Below are positions 24,391 to 40,700 of a stretch of DNA of 64,000 nucleotides, one piece after another; within the stretch, counting starts at the first letter, position 1, and every line of letters starts with the position of its first letter. The DNA lies in contig OX030970.1 of assembly GCA_943735955.1 (NCBI GenBank), positions 2,474,184-2,538,183 of the forward strand, in the 5' to 3' direction. The notes beneath the pieces were generated by a model. The model was given only the letters and a program-made list of their open reading frames with translations. It had not been told where the DNA came from and did no database searches. This DNA is from Piscicola geometra (lineage: Eukaryota; Annelida; Clitellata; Hirudinida; Piscicolidae). The position numbers and the translations under genes were made by a program.

Positions 24391-25315
24391 TGGTGGTGGT
24401 TTTGGTGGATGGTTTGGATGATGATGATGATGATGATGTGGAGAGAAAAATTTAAATGATGAGAAAAATGATGAGAAAAATGTTGTTGATGATGATGGTG
24501 ATGCTGATGAGAATGATGATGATGCAAGAACCTCTCCAGAGCCACAGCAGACTTTGATGCCAGAGAAGGAAATGAGAAGAAGGACGGGCTTTGCTGGTGT
24601 GGTAATCTGGGAAAGAAGGTGTGGGGTGGATGAATGAGGTGTTTGGTTGGTGGTGTTGGTTGAATTGGTGTTTGTGAAATCAAGATGAAAACTATACGAA
24701 GATAACTGAGATTAAGGGTGCCAATAAAGAAGAGATATTAAAAAATAAAGATGAAATAAATAATTAAGAAAAAATACAAAACAGATTGAGAAAATAATTA
24801 ATAATAAAAATAAATAACAAAGAACAGAGATTTTTAAAAAATCCCAAAAAAACAATAATAAAAAAAAGATTAAATGAAAACAAAAAAACCTTCATGTTGA
24901 GGAGGTGTTTCTTGATGTACTCTGCCCTCGCCTCCTGTGATTCCTCATCCACTGGGAACGATCCAATGTACTGTCGTGCATGGATGGATGGATGAATATA
25001 TGGATGAATAGATGGATGGATAGGGTGATTGATGAATAAATTAATGAATGTATGCAAGGGTGCAAGATGACCAATTGAATATATATAGTTTGTGAAGAAA
25101 TAATTTCACTGGAATTTCTTCCAACTCACAGAAGCCTCCCTAATGGCGTCTGTCTCGTGACTTTTGAGGCCACCAAGCTTGCGGTTCGAGTTGGCATTTT
25201 CTGGCAGTTCGGAGAGATTTGGTAGTTTAGGCGTACCCTCTCTGGAAGACGTCTGCCAGAGTTCCTGTGAACTGCTCAGACATGAGACGTTTGTCACTAT
25301 TCTGCTTTGCTTCAT
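19190..25315 (-). CDS. PTB-SH2 adaptor protein (SH2D5-like), about 545 residues
   Basis: Exons (minus): 25130-25315, 24890-24970, 24532-24606, 24022-24168, 23429-23741, 23051-23088 (weak), 22584-22898, 22277-22416, 21898-21969, 20621-20694, 19882-19982, 19190-19285. Total 1638 nt in phase. The PTB domain (about 60-185) opens YIGSFPVDEE and continues with PVLLLISFSGIKV, SHAIKRISYATC, FSFLAREP, VQYCHTF and AEELNNIVANAFKVAY. This resembles human SH2D5, which has PTB then SH2. A polyQ/polyN linker follows. The SH2 domain (about 450-545) shows VWYQPGVPRDVALNHLL, GSFIVRDSS with the FLVR-type phosphotyrosine Arg, GCYALSIKVP and HYLIVKTQ. Its end, LTSLVLHHTIMRELLPCLL, also recalls tensin SH2 domains. 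Predicted: a cytosolic phosphotyrosine adaptor. The 38-bp exon 6 has a purine-rich acceptor and rests only on phase. ATG 25315 is the first in frame, but an upstream exon cannot be excluded. Confidence 0.85.
19985..20320. repeat. GATGATGGTGGTGGTT compound repeat
   Basis: TGATGATGATGATGGTGGT units lie in the intron between the two central SH2 exons and abut the acceptor of exon 19882-19982. AT-rich sequence without features follows to about 20620. Confidence 0.9.
20698..21230. repeat. 12-bp minisatellite (GAGGGATGGAGT), about 40 copies
   Basis: A near-perfect 12-bp unit with GAGTGAGGATG slips. It abuts the acceptor of the SH2 exon 20621-20694. Because 12 is divisible by 3, all frames stay open (PSLT/HSIP/LHPS), giving three long spurious ORFs. 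Confidence 0.96.
21470..21905. repeat. 28-32-bp minisatellite containing a copied splice donor, about 14 copies
   Basis: On the gene strand each unit contains GAGTGCCCAGGTGGGTG, identical to the end of SH2 exon 21898-21969 plus its donor. The array starts at that exon and runs into the intron. Confidence 0.95.
22805..22852. repeat. (GTT)n microsatellite within coding exon
   Basis: It encodes about 17 consecutive Asn on the minus strand in exon 22584-22898 of the PTB-SH2 gene. Confidence 0.85.
23090..23420. repeat. CCCT/CTCC-rich polypyrimidine tract
   Basis: CTCCCTCC-type low-complexity sequence lies in the intron between PTB-SH2 exons 23429-23741 and 23051-23088. It is a purine tract on the coding strand. 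It weakens confidence in the 38-bp exon beside it. Confidence 0.8.
24180..24445. repeat. (GAT)n microsatellite with TGTGGTTATGGTGGATGG spacers
   Basis: Four GAT runs are separated by a unit of about 25-30 bp. It lies in the intron between the PTB exons 24532-24606 and 24022-24168. Confidence 0.95.
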
Positions 25316-26179
25316 TTGGTTGATGGTGGTGGCCGAAAAAAAGTTAAAAGATGAATGGTTTTTTGAGGGATTTGTGGTGTTTTTGGGATGATGGAGGTTT
25401 TTGCGAAATTGTGTTTTCGAATTTTTGCAGAATTAGCAAATGAACTTGCACAGATTGGAATGATGCATCTTTTGAAGATGCTGATGATGGTACTGAGGTT
25501 TCTTGAGACGTCTGGGTTTGCTTTGCTAATTATATTGCACCGATTCAGGCATATTTTAGCCGACTGTGTTACTTTTAGTTAAAGAATAAATTAAAAACGT
25601 TCAATTAATATTTTTATTGGAGTGTTTTTTTAAGAAATTGAAATACATTTTAATGAAATTGAATTATTGTTGAAAGCAAAAGTCTAAGACATAATACAGA
25701 GGGGTTCTTTTATCGCTTAGTCCATTCTTCCCCTCATAACATTAAAGTCAACTTTCAATTAATTTCAAGTGTGTTGGCTGAATGAATGTGAGATAACAAA
25801 AAGTTATTTCTCATTTATAGTTTTAAGAGTTGTTAAATGAATATTCCGTTTTTACGTTACAAATATAATTTAAATTTATATATTAATATTTTTATTATGT
25901 TCAAATTCAACATTTTTAATGTTCAAATTACAATTATTAAATTTATTAATCTATTGACTCATTATTATCACATTCCTACTATTCCATTTCCTTTCTTTAC
26001 GTATTTTTCATAAATTCGGTTTGTTTCTTAGTTTCTCTACATTTTATATCAATTTAATAATTGTAGTAAGGAACTTATTATTTTAATTGTTAATTATTGA
26101 ATCATTCGTTTTGCTGTAATTTTATACTATTTTTTAACCACGTTTTTATACTAACTTTTTTCCTCTAGGAAAATCCAGC
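25316..26179. other. Intergenic between divergent PTB-SH2 (minus) and RPL41 (plus)
   Basis: AT-rich. The RPL41 promoter must lie just left of 26180. A pyrimidine-rich stretch ending TTTTTCCTCTAG at 26157-26168 could be the acceptor of a 5'-UTR intron or a TOP-like start. I see no other exon. Confidence 0.5.
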
Positions 26180-26492
26180 ATGAGAAATAAGGTAGAAGAT
26201 GTTTGAATATCTTGATTTAGTTTTAATTCACACATAATTAGTTGAATAAATTAACAATTTTCATTTTTATTCAAAAGTGGCGCAAGAAGAGAGTAAGAAG
26301 GTTGAAGAGAAAGAGAAGACAAATGAGAGCCAGGTTCGTGCTTGCTTTGATTTAAGAAATATTAAGATTTTTGCTTTAAACATTAAATATTCTGACAGTG
26401 CAAATGCATTTTTTTGAGCAAAACTCATGAGTGGCTAAAGAATGTTCCACTTGATCCCTAAAACTCCTTTATCTTCCAACAGATCCAAGTAG
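26180..26492 (+). CDS. RPL41: Ribosomal protein eL41
   Basis: Three tiny exons: 26180-26191 (MRNK), 26278-26333 (WRKKRVRRLKRKRRQMRA plus two bases) and 26483-26492 (R completed, SK, stop). The product has 25 residues and matches eL41, which is 25 residues and almost entirely Arg/Lys in eukaryotes. Introns are 86 and 149 bp with GT/AG ends. A polyadenylation signal AATAAA is at about 26587. The protein sits at the interface of the 60S and 40S ribosomal subunits. The gene lies between the divergent PTB-SH2 gene and the convergent CPOX gene. Confidence 0.96.
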
Positions 26493-26779
26493 AGGACTAC
26501 CTCAGGGGCAATGGTGATCTGGAATCTCCATCTTCATTAGAATTCATGAGCATATTATCCTGATTTGTTATGGGATGTTTGAACCAATAAACCATTCTAA
26601 CTATTGTCTTTTGATTGTCTCATTTGCAAAACGATCTTCTAATAATAGACTAATCTCATTTTAATTGTGCATCTCAGAATATAGTAAAAGAATTACCATA
26701 AGAAAGAATAAATGTTATCGAACAAAACGTTTCACATTACATTACTGATAACAAACATGATGTGCATGAAGTTCAACCC
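26493..26779. other. Short convergent intergenic region
   Basis: It holds the 3' ends of RPL41 (plus) and CPOX (minus). AATAAA at about 26587 serves RPL41. Nothing else is seen. Confidence 0.6.
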
Positions 26780-31214
<4,435 letters not shown>

Positions 31215-31418
31215 TTTGTGAGTTTAACTAGTTTTGATGAGAGGATTAAGTGGGCGAACAGTTGTGATGAAATCTCTAGTGAGATTGAAAGTTTTTTTAA
31301 TAATTTTTTTTCCGAATTATTTGTTAATATTATTCGTTAAAAATATAATTAAATAATACTTTTTTAAATATATACTTTTATCAAGTCAATTCACTTTTAA
31401 AAGTCATTTCTTTTAAAA
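31215..31418. promoter_or_regulatory. Putative bidirectional promoter of CPOX and MRPS15
   Basis: Only 204 bp separate the divergent start codons of two mitochondrial-protein genes. The sequence is AT-rich, with a T-rich stretch. I see no clear TATA box. Shared-promoter function is inferred from the spacing. Confidence 0.6.
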
Positions 31419-31830
31419 ATGAATGCAAGAACCCTCATTAAAGTCGCGAACTTCAAAAATGGTCTCAGTTTATTAATTCGATCAACTATCCCGAAAAAAG
31501 ACACTTTCATATCGTGTGAGTCTGATCCCAAAATTATTTAAATGTAATTTTACATTAAAGAAGAAACCAATGAAATGTCACAAATGCACAGAAGATTGCG
31601 AAATTAATAACACTTTTACTCACCAACAGTCATACATATAAAAAATTACATATTTGCACACACAGGCACATTGACACATACAATCACACACATGTACACA
31701 AACATTTTCCCATACAAGCACACTCACATAAAGTCATAAACACACACACAGGCACACAGAACAGGTCGTATTGGCGGCCAAAGAAAGCCAGAGCTCCTTA
31801 CACCAAAGAGCTTGACTTTAGCTATGCTGG

Positions 31831-31876
<46 letters not shown>

Positions 31877-31881
31877 GCCAC

Positions 31882-31928
<47 letters not shown>

Positions 31929-32296
31929 TTCCTCCTACTACTACTACTAATTATAAATATAAAAATAATAAAATATATTATTAATAATAATGATACAGGA
32001 GACAAGGCAGACCATGTGTTGAAGGTGGATAAGAAAGATGCCAGACCTGGATTCAAGAAGCTGCTGCAACAGCATGAAAGGTGACAGGCCATATTTTGGT
32101 TAAAAATTTTAATAATAATTATTCCTATTTTTATTATCAACATCATCATCATTATCATCTTCTTCATCATCATCAACATCATCAACATCATCATTATCAT
32201 CATTATCATCATCATCATCATCATCTCCATCATTATCAACATCATCATCATTATCATCTTCTTCATCATCATCATCATCATCATCATTATCATCAA

Positions 32297-32351
<55 letters not shown>

Positions 32352-34006
32352 TGATGAAGTGATTAAAAGGATGTTTTCCATGGAGTATAGCAGCCATGTG
32401 AGTGATTATGAAAATATTAATAAGAATAATAATATGTATTTAAAACAATAATAGTAACAATAACAATAATAATAATATCACCCACTCACCATAAACCCTT
32501 TCCATCTACCCACCATTTTCTTCACATTTATTCTGCAAGTTCCCCACTCATCCATCCACTCTTCCAGTGTGTTGTGCTTCAACATATGGTCGACGAGGTG
32601 GTCAAAATGATACAAGATCATCCCCTGGACGTCAAGTCCATCGAAGTTACCGGTGGGTAGCTGATGATGATGATGATGCTGGGGGTGCTGATGATGATGA
32701 TTATGAGGATGGTGGTAGTAGATGTGATGATGATGATGATAATTATGAAAATGAGGATGATGGTTGTGGTGGAGATGATGATGATGGTGGTGGAGATGAT
32801 GATTATGATGATAAGGATGGTTGTGATGATGATGATACAGTGGCGAAGTACACAGTCCTCATACGCAACCAGATCAAACACTGCGTCAGATTCAGACACG
32901 TGAGCTGATTTAAAGTTTCTTTTTAAATGATAATGGGGGTTTGTTAGTTGATAGGCCATATAGTTTGATGTAGGTTGAATAAATTATCTTAATTAAAACA
33001 CTTGTAAATTAAAATAATTGCGTAGTTTTAATTCAGTTTAAATGAATTAATAAAATAAAAATTTATGAATAATTTAGGGAAAATTCCATTTCTTGACAGG
33101 ACAACTTCTCCATTGTCGTTCTGAAAAACCGTATCAGCAGACGTAACGACGCTTTAGGCGAACTGCTATTGGCTGACAAGGAGAAGTTTGATTGGATGGT
33201 CGAGAAACTGGGTTTAAAATATGTAGCGCCGAACAAATACTCTGATGAATTGTCGAAAAGGGCGACCCGGAAAAAGGAGGCGAGAGATGCCACGATTGCT
33301 CTGATTAAGAAGAAGAATGAGGTTGGTCAGGGGGGGAGGGTTGGTTTGATGAAGGTGGGTTCCTTAAGGTGAGTAAGATGAAAATATAATATTTTAAATT
33401 AATTTTATAATAATTATATTTTTTATTTGATCAATTATTATTTGGTTATTTTATTATTATCACTACTCAAATTCATTTGAATCATTAATACGTAATCAGG
33501 ATTTGAAGGGGAAGTTGGAGGTGGAAAGGAAGAGGTTTGAGAAGGTGAAGGTGGCTGAGTTGGAAAAGATCGAGAAGAGATTGGAGCAGATGGGGATTGG
33601 AGAGGTTGGTTGTGAGAGGTGGGAGGTGCTGATGATGATGGTGAATATTTATTTAGTGCTTAGGCATGCAACTGAGGTGTGATAATGGTTTGAAAGAGGG
33701 GATCCTTATCAAATGTGGGAGAGAAAGTTGGTCTAATTTGCTTGATTTTTAGTTTAAATAATTAATAAAAACAAAAATGCTTTTCTCTGCCAGATGAACA
33801 GTCTGTCTGAAGTTCTGACGGCTTTAGGTCACGAGGAAATGGTACCAAAGAAACAGAGAATCCCCACCAGGGCTGAGCTGATCTTGACAAAGAAAATGGA
33901 CGCGTTTATGCCGGCTAAGAAGATAGCAGACGATAAAAAACTGACTGAAAATGAGTTTCTAACGCCCTCTGAAATGCCCCAAGTCCCTGATAAACTCTTC
34001 TATTAA
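31419..34006 (+). CDS. MRPS15: Mitochondrial ribosomal protein S15
   Basis: Nine exons: 31419-31515, 31752-31829, 31999-32080, 32352-32397, 32568-32652, 32841-32899, 33100-33321, 33500-33604, 33794-34006. Total 987 nt in phase, 328 residues. Exon 1 starts MNARTLIKVANFKNGLSLLI, a basic, hydroxylated mitochondrial presequence. Exon 2 gives YWRPKKARAPYTKELDFSYA, typical of animal MRPS15. The S15 fold spans exons 6-7 (YTVLIRNQIKHCVRF, then IVVLKNRISRRNDALGELLL, FDWMVEKLGLKY). The C-terminus is charged and helical, then a metazoan-type extension. The protein belongs to the small subunit of the mitoribosome. AATAAA is at 34035. Exon 1 and its donor rest on phase and presequence character. Confidence 0.85.
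31830..31950. repeat. (CTA)n microsatellite
   Basis: It starts exactly at the donor of MRPS15 exon 31752-31829 (G|GTACTACTA), so the donor is part of the repeat. Confidence 0.93.
32137..32349. repeat. (ATC)n-rich microsatellite
   Basis: CATCATCATTATCATCTTC units end in a pure ATC run at the acceptor of MRPS15 exon 32352-32397. Confidence 0.93.
32660..32838. repeat. GATGATGATG/GTGG compound repeat
   Basis: It fills the MRPS15 intron between exons 32568-32652 and 32841-32899. The open frames over it are artefacts. Confidence 0.9.
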
Positions 34007-34149
34007 AGCCTATACTTTATTGGAGTTTATTTCAAATAAAATTAAAGCAATTTTTTTTCAAAAATACTTTAAAAAATCAATTATTATTTCTCAAATTAGT
34101 TATTAAAAATAATATTAGCTCTAATTATTATTATTTTAATATATATGCC

Positions 34150-34690
34150 GCATGATACTTGTATCTTCTCTAGTTCTCTCCAGGATTGATTATTGCAACT
34201 CTCTTTACTATGGTCTCCCTGATACTACTTTAGCTCTTCTAAATAAAACCTTTAATTGTGCTGCTCGTCTTGTTGCTCGTGCTCCTAAGTTTTCTCACAT
34301 TTCTCCTTATCTTCGTTTGTTACATTGGTTACCTTTGAGATCTAGAGTGACTTTTAAAATATGTTTTAAAATGTTTAAAATTCATAACTGTACTGCTCCA
34401 ATCTATCTTAAAAATCTAATTAAACAACCCCTAAATCTGGTCTAAGATCATCTACCTTTAATCGTTCTTTTCGTTTTCCAGTTAAACACTCTTTCGCTAA
34501 ACGTTCTTTTTCTTACTGTGGTCCTCTTTTATGGAATTCTTTACCTTCTTCTTTAACTTCAACTAAGTCACTCATAACTTTCCGTCGAGGCCTGAAGACG
34601 TACTTGTTTAGGACGTGATAGCTGAGCGCTTTTGTTCGCTTAGTAAAGGGCGCTAAACAAATTATTAGTGATTGATTGATTGATTGATTG
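34150..34690 (+). mobile_element. CR1/L2-like LINE, 3' fragment
   Basis: The C-terminal part of a non-LTR reverse transcriptase is visible (LSRIDYCNSLYYGLPD, CAARLVARAPKFSHI, LRLLHWLPLRSR). A frameshift near 34440 moves it to another frame, ending near 34620 (FRRGLKTYLFRT). The 3' tail carries paired AGCGCT/GGCGCT elements and a (GATT)n end. The fragment is 5'-truncated and dead. It sits between MRPS15 and torsin, ending about 97 bp before the torsin start codon. Confidence 0.88.
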
Positions 34691-34786
34691 AGAGAGTAGT
34701 AACAACATTTACTAGAATTAACTTTTCACACCCGTGCTATCTCCACTGAATTCATCTCCAAGATTTAAAAGCCGGTGCTCTAAAAA

Positions 34787-37700
34787 ATGAATGCATTAAT
34801 GAATTTTTTTAAATTAATATTTTTGTTAAAATTCGCGTCCATCTCTGCATGGAACCCTCTCAGTTATTGCTTCAGAGACTGCTGTGGAGAATTCAAGTTC
34901 CATCAAGAAAGTCTATTATCTCTAATCTTTTTCAATTGATTTCTTTAATTAAAATAAATAAATAATAATTCACTTGATTCATCACGAATGTTGTCATTCA
35001 ATCATAGAACTCCAAAAAAACCTTGATCAAAAGCTGCATGGACAGCCCCTTGTTAACACCAATGTGCCAGCAACACTTGCTAGACACTTCAGTACACATC
35101 ACTCCACAAAGGTTAACCTCCTATCCAACCATTCCCAAAAACCATACTTCAGCCAACACTATCCAACCAAACCATCCATTCCCCCTCATCCATCCATTAC
35201 CAAAAATTTTACTTAAACCATCACTATAATACAATACAACACCCCCTTCCATAAAACCAAACCTTGCACTCCCCTCCTCCTCCACCAACCAACAACAACC
35301 CTTCTACTCCAGGCGATGGCTCTAAGCTTCCATGGCTGGACGGGCAGTGGAAAGAACTACGCCAGTCAGATGATAGCCGAGTCGATGTTTTCCAGTGGCA
35401 TGAAGTCTTCTAGTGTCAAACTCTTCATCGCTAACATCGATTTCACCAACCATGCGAGCGTGGATGAGTACAAGGTGATGATGATGATCGTGATTTTCAG
35501 TATACAAATTGTTTCTTAAAATAGAATAATAATCATCATTTCGTCATCTTCTTCATCATCAACACTAACCTTCTTAGAAAGAACTGCAACTGAGTATCAT
35601 CAAGCAAATCAAAAGGTACTTTTCTTTCCAAGCCCTCTCTCTATTATCACTTTTTTGGCCCACTTTTTGCTTTTTTCTCTCACATTCTCACTTTCTTCTC
35701 ACCACTTCTCTCCACTAATAGTTTAAAACTTCTTCTCATTCTTTCCCACTCACCCTCCCTCCCTTTCTCCCTCCCTCCCTCTCCCTCATTTTCCCCCCTC
35801 TCTCACCCACTCTCCACCCACCCACCCCCATCACTCCATCTCCAGGTGCTCGAGAGCTTTATTCATTTTCGACGAGATAGAAAAGATGCCGATCGGCCTT
35901 TTGGACGCCATTAAGCCCTTCCTGGATCACTATCAGGACGTGGGCGGAGTCGACCCGCGCAATGTTGTCTTCCTCTTCCTCAGGTTGTTGGAGTGTGTGG
36001 ATAAGGGTGGGTTGGGGGAGGGGGGGGTGTGGATAAGGATGGGTTGAGGGGGGGGTGTGTGGATAAGGGTGGTTTGAGGGGGGGGTGTGTGGATAAGGGT
36101 GGGTTGGGGGGGGGTGTGTGGATAAGGGTGGTTTGAGGGGGGGTGTGTGTGGATAAGGGTGGGTTGGGGGGGGGTGTGTGGATAAGGATGGGTTGAGGAG
36201 GGGGGGGTGTGTGGATAAGGGTGGTTTGAGGGGGGGGTGTGTGGATAAGGATGGGTTGAGGGGGGGGTGTGTGGATAAGGATGGGTTGAGGGGGGGGGTG
36301 TGTGGATAAGGGTGGTTTGAGGGGGGGTGTGTGTGGATAAGGATGGGTTGGGGGAGGGTTGTAGATAAGGGTGGGTTGGGGGGAGTGTGTGGATAAGGGT
36401 GGGTTGGGGGGAGTGTGTGGATAAGGGTGGGTTGAGGGGGAGAGTGTGTGGATAAGGGTGGGTTGGGGGGAGTGTGTGGATAAGGGTGGGTTGAGGGGGG
36501 GTGTGGATAAGGGTGGGTTGAGGAGGGTTGTAGATAAGGGTGGGTTGGGGGGAGTGTGTGGATAAGGGTGGGTTGAGGGGGGGTGTGGATAAGGGTGGGT
36601 TGGGGGGAGTGTGTGGATAAGGGTGGGTTGGGGGAGGGTTGTAGATAAGGGTGGGTTGAGGAGGGTTGTAGATAAGGGTGGGTTGGGGGGAGTGTGTGGA
36701 TAAGGGTGGTTTGGGGGGGGGGGAGTGTGTGGATAAGGGTGGATTGAGGGGGGGTGTGGATAAGGGTGGGTTGGGGGGAGTGTGTGGATAAGGGTGGTTT
36801 GGGAGAGGGGTGTGTGGATAAGGGTGGTTTGGGGGGGGGTGTGTATGGATAAGGGTGGGTTGGGGGGGAGTGTGTGAATAAGGGTGGGTTGAGGTGGGGG
36901 GGTTTGTGGATAAGGGTGGTTTGGGGGGGGGAGTGTATGGATAAGGGTGGGTTGGGAGGGTGTAGATAAGGGTGGGTTGGGGGGGAGTGTGTGGATAAGG
37001 GTGGTTTGGGGGGGGGGGTGTGGATAAGGGTGGGTTGACGGGGGGGTGTGTGGATAAGGATGGGTTGGGGGAGGGTTGTGGATAAGGATGGGTTGGGGGA
37101 GGGTTGTGGATAAGGTTGGGTTGAGGGGGGGTTGGGGATGGAGAAAGGATTGATTGATTGGCGATTGGAAAAGCTGGTATATAATATAATATAATAGTAC
37201 TAATAATGAAAATTAGAATGGTACTAATAATGACAATTAGAATGGTACTAATAATGACAATTAAAATGGTACTAATAATAATAATTAGATGAGTAAAAAT
37301 AATTTTTTCTGAAACAGTATTTTCAATAAAAATTATAATTGGTGTAATATTAAAATTAAGAATAATACAATTAATTATAATGACCCTATTAATGATTGGT
37401 CAGCGTGAACCTTCCTGAGGCATTCTCTCATTGCAAGCACAACAACACCACAGCAATTCCGCGGGAAAAGTCATAAACGAAATGGTGTACAACGATTGGC
37501 TGGAGAACAAGCCACGTGACCTGATTAGTCTTTCCACCATCCAATCAAAACTCTCCAGCTCCGCCTACAATGAGTTCGAAGGTCGATGGTGCTGATAGTG
37601 ATAGTACAATTTATATAATTATTCATAGATTTTTGTTACATTGTTTCAGAAAAAACTCTACCTACTCTCGACTCAAACTCTTTTCTCTCTTTTAAGTTTG

Positions 37701-40700
37701 TTTGTTCTACAACTACTTTTACCCTTCATCTCCACTGACACCCCACCCTCACCCTCCCAACACTCCACCCTCACCTTTCCAACAAACCCCCCTCACTCTC
37801 CCAACATCCTACCTTCACCCTCCCAACAAACCACCCTTTTTTTCCAACCATCCCAACATCCCACCCTCATTGTTCAACCCTCCTCAAACCTACAACCTTT
37901 CAAAACATCCACTTCCTTATATCTAACCCAACCCTCCCAACATTCCACCCCCCAACATCTCAACCCTCCACACATCTCATCCATCCCAACAACCCATTCA
38001 TTCCATCAACCCATCCATCCCAACACCCCATCCATCCATCCCAACACCCCATCCATCCATCCCAACACCCCACCCAACTCAACACCCCATCCATCCCAAC
38101 ACCCCACCCAACCCACCACCCCATCCATCCCAACAACCCATCCAACATCCCAATAACCCATCCAACCCAACAACCCATCCTACCCACCACCCCACCCATC
38201 CCAACACATCATCCACCCAACCCAACACCACCCAACCCAACACCCCATCCAAACCACCACCCCACCCAACCCAACACCCCATCCAACTCAACACCCCACC
38301 CAACCCACCGCCCCATCCATCCCAACAACCCATCCAACCCACCACCCCACCCATCCCAACACCCCATCTAACCCACCACCCCATCCAACCCACCACCCCA
38401 TCCACCCATCCCAACACCCCATCTAACCCACCACCCCATCCAACCCACCACCCCATCCACCCATCCCACCACCCCATCCACCCATCCCAACACCCCATCT
38501 AACCCACCACCCCATCCAACCCACCACCCCATCCACCCATCCCAACACCCCATCTAACCCACCACCCCATCCAACCCAACACCCCATCCACCCACCCCAC
38601 CACTCCACCCATCCATCCACCCCAACAACCCAACACCCCATCCACCCAACCCAACACCCCATCTAACCCACCACCCCACCCAACCCAACACCCCATCCAC
38701 CCAACCCAACAACCCATCCATCCCAACAACCCACCCATCCACCCATCTAACCCACCACCCCATCCATCCATCCCAACACCCCACCCACCCATCCATCCCA
38801 ACAACCCACAGGGGGTTTCTGGCACGCCTTCCTGATCGAATCTCACGTCATCACCTCCTTCATTCCCTTCCTTCCTTTGGAACGACGTCACGTCATACTC
38901 TGCATAGAGGAGGAGTCAAGGAGGGCGGGGCTTGCGGACGTCAATCAAAAGGCTGTTGAAGACATCGCCGACCAGATTGCCTACTGGCCACAGGTGCTTT
39001 GGGGGGGGGGGAGGGGGTTTAGTTTTGGTGGTTGTGGATGCTTTATGCTGGTCTGTGCTTTGGGTGTGGTTTCGTGGTGGGGTGTGTTTTCTGCTGGTCG
39101 GTGTGGAATTTGTTGTCGTGTTTTATGATGATTATGTGGAATGGTTGCTTGAGAGGTATTTGCTTTTTAAATTTTAACGATTTTTTTTATTCTTCCATTT
39201 TTATTTATTCTCACACTACCATCATATCTCAACCACTACCCACATCTCCCCACCACTACCCACATCTCTCCACCACTACCCACATCTCTCCACCACTACC
39301 CACATCTCTCCACCACTACCCACATCTCTCCACCACTACCCACATCTCTCCACCACTACCCACATCTCTCCATCACTACCCACATCTCTCCACCACTACC
39401 CACATCTCTCCACCACTACCCACATATCTCAACCACTACCTACATCTCTCCACCACTACCCACATCTCCCCACCACTACCCACATCTCTCCACCACTACC
39501 CACATCCTTCCACCACTACCCACATCTCTCCACCACTACCCACATCCCTCCACCACTACCCACATCTCTCCACCACTACCCACATCTCCCACCACTACCC
39601 ACATCTCTCCACCACTACCCACATCCCTCCACCACTACCCACATCTCTCCATCACTACCAACATCTCCCCACCACTACCCACATCTCCCCACCACTACCC
39701 ACATCTCTCCACCACTACCCACATCTCCCCACCACTACCCACATCTCTCCACCACTACCCACATCTCTCCACCACTACCCACATCTCTCCACCACTACCC
39801 ACATCTCTCCACCACTACCCACATCTCTCCACCACTACCCACATCTCTCCACCACTACCCACAACTCCCCACCACTACCCACATCTCCCCACCACTACCC
39901 ACATCTCTCCACCACTACCCACATCTCTCCACCACTACCCACATCTCTCCACCACTACCCACATCTCTCCACCACTACCCACATCTCTCCACCACTACCC
40001 ACATCTCTCCACCACTACCCACATCTCTCCACCACTACCCACATCTCCCCACCACTACCCACATCTCCCCACCACTACCCACATCTCTCCACCACTACCC
40101 ACATCTCTCCACCACTACCCACATCTCTCCACCACTACCCACATCTCTCCACCACTACCCACATCTCTCCACCACTACCCACATCTCTCCACCACTACCT
40201 ACATCTCTCCATCACTACCCACATCTCTCCACCACTACCCACATCTCTCCACCACTACCCACATCTCTCCACCACTACCCACATCTCTCCACCACTACCC
40301 ACATCTCTCCACCACTACCTACATCTCTCCATCACTACCCACATCTCTCCACCACTACCCACATCTCCCCACCACTACCCACATCTCTCCACGACTACCC
40401 ACATCTCTCCACCACTACCCACATCTCTCCACCACTACCCACATCTCTCCACCACTACCCACGTCTCTCCACCACTACCCACATATCTCCACCACTACCC
40501 ACATCTCTCCACCACTACCCACATATCTCCATCACTACCCACATCTCTCCACCACTACCCACATCTCTCCACCACTACCCACATCTCTCCACCACTACCC
40601 ACATATCTCCACCACTACCCACATCTCTCCACCACTACCAACATATCTCCACCACTACCCACATCTCTCCACCACTACCCACGTCTCTCCACCACTAACC

